Positions 59,233-64,000 of a stretch of 64,000 nt of DNA are shown piece by piece (the first letter of the stretch is position 1; each line of letters opens with the position of its first letter). The notes below the pieces were generated by a model. That model was not told the origin of the DNA. It made no database searches and saw only the letters and a list, made by a program, of their open reading frames with translations. Source of the stretch: Pedobacter petrophilus (GTDB lineage: Bacteria; Bacteroidota; Bacteroidia; Sphingobacteriales; Sphingobacteriaceae); assembly GCF_009674725.1 (NCBI RefSeq), contig NZ_WKKH01000025.1:1-64000 (forward strand), written 5' to 3'. The position numbers and the translations under genes are program-made.

Positions 59233-61818
59233 TTAAGCCAAATTCCTGCCTGCATTTACAATCCCAAATACCGTTCTCACTGCTAATTTTTCTAAAGCAG
59301 TCTGGTCTTTTTCGTTATGATCATGTTGCAGCTTCTCTAAAGCAAAATGCTGAATCAATACCAAAGGTAAAATGATTCGCTCACGTGTAGCAATCGACTT
59401 CTTATCTACCGGATAATTTGCCATTAAGGCATCCTGTCCAGATAGTTTTAAAAGCATCTCCTTCGCTAATTTATATTCTTCATGCAGCTGAGTCCAGAAA
59501 GCACCGAACTCTTCATCAGCAGCTAAATGAGCAGTTATCGCGAAATCAGATTTACTCATGCTCATCATGCAGTTATCCACTATCGTTTTTAAATAGTCAG
59601 AATCTTCATAAACTTTCACCACTTTATCCCAGTTACCCGCTTTTTCCTGGTTCTTCATTGCCGTACCCATTCCATAAAAACCAGGTACATTTTGTTTTAA
59701 CATACTCCAGGCTGTTACAAAACTGATCGCCCTCAAATCTTCCAGTTTCATCTCGCCGCCACCGTTTCTTTTTACCGGGCGACTGCTAATATTGGCCTGA
59801 GATAATAATTTCAGTGGAGATAGCTTTTCTAAATAGCTTACAAATAATGGGTGTTCACGCAAGTCAACAAAGGCTTTGTAACCATCTTCTGCCATTTCAT
59901 CAAGCAAGGCTTTGTTTTCAGGATCTAAGAGTACGTTGTGTTTTTCTTTCAAACCAGAAGAAATGCCGGCGTTAATTAATTGCTCAATATTAAATTCTGC
60001 ACTTTCAACTGAGCCGTATTGTGAACTGATGGTTTGCCCCTGAACGGTTAGCTGCATGTTTTTATTGGCAATTTCTTTCCCCATAGAGGCATAGAAACGG
60101 TGTGTTTTACCTCCACCCCTCGCCGGTGGCCCTCCACGGCCATCAAAGAATGCCAGTTGAATATTATGTTTTTTGGCAATAGCTGTTAGTGACGTTTTTC
60201 CGTTAAAAATCGACCAGTTAGCCATTAAATAACCACCGTCTTTAGTACTATCAGAATAACCCAGCATGATATCTTGTTTATTGCCGCGGCTTGCTAAATG
60301 CGCTTTATAAAACGGATTACTATACAGCTTGTCCATAATATCGGCTGCACCTTTTAAATCATTCACGGTTTCGAAAAGAGGCACAAAATCGATTGTTAGA
60401 GAATCTTTACTCCAGCCATTCCATAAGAAAAGTTCGATGAGTTGAAGAATATCTGAAGCCTGCTGACAATTACTGATAATGAAACGGTGACAGGCTTTTT
60501 CTCCATTCCGGTTCTGGATTCCCTTTATTTCCCTTATGGTTTGAATCGTATCGTTAATCAGATCATCACCTTCAGCAACATAAACCGGAGTTGCTTCTTT
60601 AAACGAAATCAACTGAAGTTTTTCAGCTTCCGAAAGCTGATCATAATTTTCTGGGTAGAGCGATGAAATTGGCTTGTTCTGACGGCAATAAGCATGCACG
60701 TTTCTCAACACACGGCTATCCTGACGAATATCAAGCGAGGCGAAATAATTACCATATAAATCAATCTTGCGAATCAAATCATTCACCAGGTCTACAAATA
60801 AACCATCATGTTCCGCAAGCAGTGTTTCTTTTATTTGATTCAGATTTTCTTTTAGCTCATCAGAGATATCATACAGCTCGCAAGTTTGATCAAAAGCATT
60901 TTTATATAATACATCCTGAAGCTTTGCTATATTTTCCTCTACACCTCTAAACGTAATCCGGCGTTTAATCACCCTAAAATCACGATAGTAACAGCGGAAG
61001 AGGATTTGACGCAACATCTTGGAAACTTCAAGAGTGGTATCAGCATGGATGTTTGGATTTCCATCTCTATCACCTCCGGGCCAAAAGCCAAGTTCGAGAA
61101 TTTTTTTAGTCTCGAGGTTATATTCATCCAGATTCTGGTCAATTTCTTCCTGAATATTTGCCGCAGCGAAGTAAAAAGTATTTTCCAGGAACCAGGCAAG
61201 GTTCAAAGCTTCATCAACAGGTGTTGGCGATTTCTTATTAAAAAACGGCGTTTTACCCAATTGCTGCAAAAGCGAATTCATTGAGGTAATGTTATTTTCG
61301 CGAATGGCTTTAGTTAGATCGGTAATGATGGCAAGCACATTGCCCGGGTAAAACTGTGTAGGGTGTGCCGTTAAAACCAAACGCAATGATAATTCATCAA
61401 TCAATTTCTCAATTTTAGAAAGCATTGGCTTATTATCTGCATTCTTTTTCAGAATAAAAGCAAGGGTACTTTGCTCGTCGGTAGTGTTCAGTTTACTAAA
61501 TGAGGCATCTTCTACCGCATCAAAAAGCACCACCTGACGTTCAATGTATTGGATAAAACGAAAAAGCAGATCGATGATGTCTTTACGATCAGTATAGTTG
61601 GTATATTTTGCGAAAAACTCTTCAATTACCTGTGCAGGTTTCTGGCCATTTATGACTCCTTCTTCGCAACTTTTAAAAAACAATGGCAGTAACGTACCGG
61701 TATCTTTTATCTTATAAAAAGGAAGCGTTAAAAAAAGACTGTTAAAGAGCTCGAATTTTGAGATTACCTCGTTATTGAAGATAGATTCTCGCTGTGTAGT
61801 CAAACGGAGTTTAGGCAT
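59233..61818 (-). CDS. ppc: Phosphoenolpyruvate carboxylase
   Basis: Forms oxaloacetate from PEP and bicarbonate to refill the citric acid cycle. The protein has 861 residues, near the usual length. Family motifs are VLTAHPTQ (catalytic histidine, about residue 154), GGDRDGNP (about 248-255), GYSDSTKDGGY (about 522-532) and FDGRGGPPARGGG (about 558-570). It is a single-gene unit. Allosteric sites near the C-terminus are not assessed. Confidence 0.96.
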   Translation of the reverse strand: MPKLRLTTQRESIFNNEVISKFELFNSLFLTLPFYKIKDTGTLLPLFFKSCEEGVINGQKPAQVIEEFFAKYTNYTDRKDIIDLLFRFIQYIERQVVLFDAVEDASFSKLNTTDEQSTLAFILKKNADNKPMLSKIEKLIDELSLRLVLTAHPTQFYPGNVLAIITDLTKAIRENNITSMNSLLQQLGKTPFFNKKSPTPVDEALNLAWFLENTFYFAAANIQEEIDQNLDEYNLETKKILELGFWPGGDRDGNPNIHADTTLEVSKMLRQILFRCYYRDFRVIKRRITFRGVEENIAKLQDVLYKNAFDQTCELYDISDELKENLNQIKETLLAEHDGLFVDLVNDLIRKIDLYGNYFASLDIRQDSRVLRNVHAYCRQNKPISSLYPENYDQLSEAEKLQLISFKEATPVYVAEGDDLINDTIQTIREIKGIQNRNGEKACHRFIISNCQQASDILQLIELFLWNGWSKDSLTIDFVPLFETVNDLKGAADIMDKLYSNPFYKAHLASRGNKQDIMLGYSDSTKDGGYLMANWSIFNGKTSLTAIAKKHNIQLAFFDGRGGPPARGGGKTHRFYASMGKEIANKNMQLTVQGQTISSQYGSVESAEFNIEQLINAGISSGLKEKHNVLLDPENKALLDEMAEDGYKAFVDLREHPLFVSYLEKLSPLKLLSQANISSRPVKRNGGGEMKLEDLRAISFVTAWSMLKQNVPGFYGMGTAMKNQEKAGNWDKVVKVYEDSDYLKTIVDNCMMSMSKSDFAITAHLAADEEFGAFWTQLHEEYKLAKEMLLKLSGQDALMANYPVDKKSIATRERIILPLVLIQHFALEKLQHDHNEKDQTALEKLAVRTVFGIVNAGRNLA

Positions 61819-62005
61819 AGCTTAAGCAATTGTTTTGGATAGGGTAATACTACAAAAAATGCATAAGTTATTAAAATTCCAGCGCTTACAATTTGGAAAA
61901 TTGTAGAATAAATTTTAATTTTAAAATCTTATTTGGCTACTTAATAGTGAAGTAAGAATATTTGCAATGTTTAAGGGCATTGCATAGATTGTTAATTTTT
62001 TGGGT

Positions 62006-62045
62006 TAAAACAGCCGATGTATCAAAATACACCGGCTGTTTTTGT
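62006..62045. terminator. Terminator of the efflux operon
   Basis: Long stem ACAGCCGATGTAT (62010-62022)/ATACACCGGCTGT (62027-62039) with one mismatch, flanked by A and T runs. It lies 34 bases after the emrB-like stop codon. The gap 61819-62005 shows nothing else. Confidence 0.8.
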
Positions 62046-62078
62046 TTCTGGCATTATTTAACCAGTTTTTTATAAGTT

Positions 62079-63626
62079 TTAATGCGCATCAGTAACAATG
62101 TTTACATTTTTCTTAAATTTCTGCAGATAAAGCAGCGGAATAGAGAACAACATAATTAAACCTGCAACCCAATAGGCATCATTATAAGTAAGCAACATGG
62201 TTTGTTTAATTACAGAACCCTCAATTGCTTTCATTGCCATCAGCTTTGCATCAATAAATGAAGACCCTTTAGCCATAAAGTTATTCACCAAACCATTCAC
62301 CTTTTGAGTAAATAAAGGGTTATAGTCACTTATATTTGTAAGTAGATTATTCCTGTGGAAGCCAGAACGAATATGGATTAATGTGGTTAAAGCGGCGATA
62401 CCAAAAGATCCACCCAGCTGCCTGCTCATATTATTCAATCCAGATCCTTGTCCAATCTCTGGCCCTGATAAATCCTGCATGGCTAAAGTAGTTAGTGGCA
62501 CGAACAGCAAAGCCATTCCAAACCCTCTAATTACCAGTGGCCAAAAGAAATCGCCTGTTCCGGAAGCCAGTGTTGATTTGCTTAACATCCAACAGAAAAC
62601 GAAGAATAAAAACATCCCTCCGGTAGCCATAAACTGTGCCGGAACACCTTTTTTAAGCATAATCCCAATAAATGGCATCATCATAATGGTACAAATTCCC
62701 CCTGCAATAAATAGCTTTCCGGTTTGTAAAGGCGTAAACCCTAATAAGTTTTGCGCAAAAACCGGGAAAACGAATACTGAGCCATACAATCCAAATCCTA
62801 AAATAAAAGAAGTAAGCATCCCAATGGAGAAACTTCGCTTCTTCATAATGTTTAAATTTACAATAGGAAATTCGGTAGTTGTTTCTCTCCAGATAAAAAG
62901 CAACAAACCAAAAACAGATGCAACAGCCAAGGCTGTAATGTACGGAGTAGAAAACCAATCTTCGCTCTCGCCTTTTTCTAATACCGTTTGCAAGCTTCCA
63001 ACTGCCACAGCCAGTAAACCAATTCCCCACCAATCAACAGGCTTTCCTTTTCCATCTTTTGGTGTCTCCCGAATAAAGGTTATGGTACAGTATGCGGCGA
63101 GTATCCCGACGGGAATATTCACATAGAAAATCCAAGGCCAATCTGCAATTTCAAGAATATAACCTCCTATTGTTGGTCCAACCGTGGGACCAACAACAGC
63201 ACCTAAACCAAATAATGCTGTCGCAATACCTACATCCTCACGCGGCCAGGTTTCAATTAGAATTGCCTGAGCAGTAGAGATTAATCCTCCGCCGGCTACT
63301 CCTTGTAAAATCCTAAACAAAATTAACTCGTTTAAGGATGTTGCGTTTCCGCACAGAAATGAAACCAGTGTAAAAACGATGATAGAGGTTAAGAAATAAT
63401 TCTTACGCCCGAAACGACTGCCCAACCACCCCGACATTGGCAGGATGATCACATTCGCTACAGCATAACCAGTAGATAACCAGGCCACATCCTCCAGGGT
63501 TGCGCCCAGGTTTCCCTGTATTTGAGGAATTGCTACGTTTACGATCGTTGTATCAATCAGCTCCAAAAGCGAAGCTGTGATTACCGTAAAAGTAATAATC
63601 CACTTTTTTAAACCTACTTCGGCCAT
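62079..63626 (-). CDS. emrB: DHA2-family multidrug transporter (EmrB/QacA type)
   Basis: A 515-residue MFS transporter with 14 predicted membrane segments. The DHA2 motifs are visible: LLELIDTTIVNVAIPQI (motif D1, about residues 19-36), GWLGSRFGRKN (motif A, about 66-76), LFRILQGVAGGGL (motif B) and GLGAVVGPTVGPTIGG (motif C). It exports drugs or toxic compounds with protons. With the membrane fusion protein gene directly upstream (7 bases) it should form an EmrAB-TolC-like pump. Confidence 0.95.
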   Translation of the reverse strand: MAEVGLKKWIITFTVITASLLELIDTTIVNVAIPQIQGNLGATLEDVAWLSTGYAVANVIILPMSGWLGSRFGRKNYFLTSIIVFTLVSFLCGNATSLNELILFRILQGVAGGGLISTAQAILIETWPREDVGIATALFGLGAVVGPTVGPTIGGYILEIADWPWIFYVNIPVGILAAYCTITFIRETPKDGKGKPVDWWGIGLLAVAVGSLQTVLEKGESEDWFSTPYITALAVASVFGLLLFIWRETTTEFPIVNLNIMKKRSFSIGMLTSFILGFGLYGSVFVFPVFAQNLLGFTPLQTGKLFIAGGICTIMMMPFIGIMLKKGVPAQFMATGGMFLFFVFCWMLSKSTLASGTGDFFWPLVIRGFGMALLFVPLTTLAMQDLSGPEIGQGSGLNNMSRQLGGSFGIAALTTLIHIRSGFHRNNLLTNISDYNPLFTQKVNGLVNNFMAKGSSFIDAKLMAMKAIEGSVIKQTMLLTYNDAYWVAGLIMLFSIPLLYLQKFKKNVNIVTDAH

Positions 63627-63633
63627 TATAATA

Positions 63634-64000
63634 TTAATTAGTAGAAACGGAAGCTTTAACGCTCATTCCTGGACGTAATTTGGCTAACATTTCTTTTGAT
63701 GGATGAATTTTAATTTTTACCGGAATACGTTGAACAACTTTAACGAAGTTACCAGTAGCGTTATCTGGCGGCAATAAAGAACCTTTTGCTCCCGTAATTG
63801 GCGAGAAGTTATAAACTTCACCCTGAATTTTTTCATCAGGATAAGCATCCACTTCTATTTCAACTTTAGAACCTGTTCTGATTTTCTCTAACTGCGTTTC
63901 TTTAAAGTTCGCAGTTACATAAATGCTACCATCGTTTACAATAGAAAACAATGACTGACCAGCCTGAATCAATTGACCTTTTTGAACATTCTTTTTAGAT
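63634..64000 (-). CDS. emrA: EmrA/HlyD-type membrane fusion protein, partial
   Basis: The C-terminal part of a periplasmic adaptor protein; the frame stays open through the window edge at 64000, so the N-terminal membrane anchor and coiled coil are outside. Visible are KKNVQKGQLI, VTANFKETQL (the conserved block of EmrA/HlyD C-terminal domains) and the SPITGAKGSLLPPDNATGNF region, with RLRPGMS-like text near the end. It lies just before the emrB-like gene. A TolC-like partner would complete the pump. Confidence 0.92.
   Translation of the reverse strand, partial: SKKNVQKGQLIQAGQSLFSIVNDGSIYVTANFKETQLEKIRTGSKVEIEVDAYPDEKIQGEVYNFSPITGAKGSLLPPDNATGNFVKVVQRIPVKIKIHPSKEMLAKLRPGMSVKASVSTN

Overview
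The window looks like a chromosomal segment of a low-GC member of the Bacteroidetes, most likely Pedobacter or a close relative in the Sphingobacteriaceae. The reasons are protein families and fusions typical of the phylum (fused LpxC-FabZ, the PorX response regulator/PglZ protein, a HYC_CC_PP-type protein, DUF6952, the DUF5117/5118-type zinc metalloprotease), the Bacteroidetes -7 promoter element TAnnTTTG in front of several genes, and a SusD remnant. The genus is an inference from overall gene style. No tRNA, rRNA, CRISPR array, complete insertion sequence or prophage was recognised.

Layout. 0-0.45 kb: nested tandem repeat. 0.5-2.3 kb: phosphate transporter PiT and its DUF47 partner, with a promoter that carries a PhoP-like direct repeat. 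2.5-7.8 kb: two paralogous AsmA-like membrane-anchored proteins, then LemA and a DUF3137 protein. 7.8-14.7 kb: a six-gene minus-strand signalling operon (response regulator-kinase, large CHASE3 hybrid kinase, two single receivers, CheR, CheB) with no chemoreceptor nearby. 14.8-17.3 kb: zinc peptidase and gltX. 17.4-23.2 kb: a histidine kinase/DinB/thioesterase operon, a Crp-like regulator with a small multidrug-resistance type exporter, an ECF sigma factor with a candidate anti-sigma factor, an RBBP9-type hydrolase and a cold-shock protein. 23.3-29.1 kb: secreted proteins (lipoprotein, phosphodiester glycosidase, large metalloprotease, retropepsin-like protease with PDZ). 29.2-32.6 kb: DD-carboxypeptidase, GH18 and AONS-type PLP enzyme in one operon. 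32.7-33.1 kb: a fossil in which the start of an ECF sigma gene is joined to a frameshifted susD end. 33.2-38.1 kb: histidine phosphatase, VanX-type dipeptidase, alanine dehydrogenase, TsaE, PorX. 38.2-45.9 kb: HD phosphohydrolase, the lipid A genes lpxD-lpxC/fabZ-lpxA, a GNAT, a lone ABC ATPase, a 650-base gap with two RNA-like structured elements, efp, formyl-THF cyclo-ligase and an unlisted 52-residue gene. 46.0-47.5 kb: exonuclease III and a cyclophilin. 47.6-51.3 kb: a probable copper-handling cluster and a frameshifted yceI. 51.4-57.6 kb: DODA-type dioxygenase, a telomere-like (TTTAGGG)9 array, an HMA-MauE fusion, a YfiT-type protein, a degenerate FAD-oxidoreductase-like protein and an S9 peptidase. 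57.7-59.1 kb: peroxiredoxin, thioredoxin and DUF6952 behind OxyR-like sites. 59.2-64 kb: ppc and an EmrAB-type efflux pair that runs off the window end.

How genes work together. The clearest functional units are phosphate uptake (transporter, regulator-like partner, promoter box), early lipid A synthesis linked to fatty-acid elongation through FabZ, a copper-responsive periplasmic set in which an HMA-like domain is fused to an AraC DNA-binding domain, and peroxide defence in which the thioredoxin probably reduces the peroxiredoxin. The signalling island joins CheB/CheR enzymes directly to hybrid kinases. Small palindromes of several different families sit just after stop codons throughout the window.
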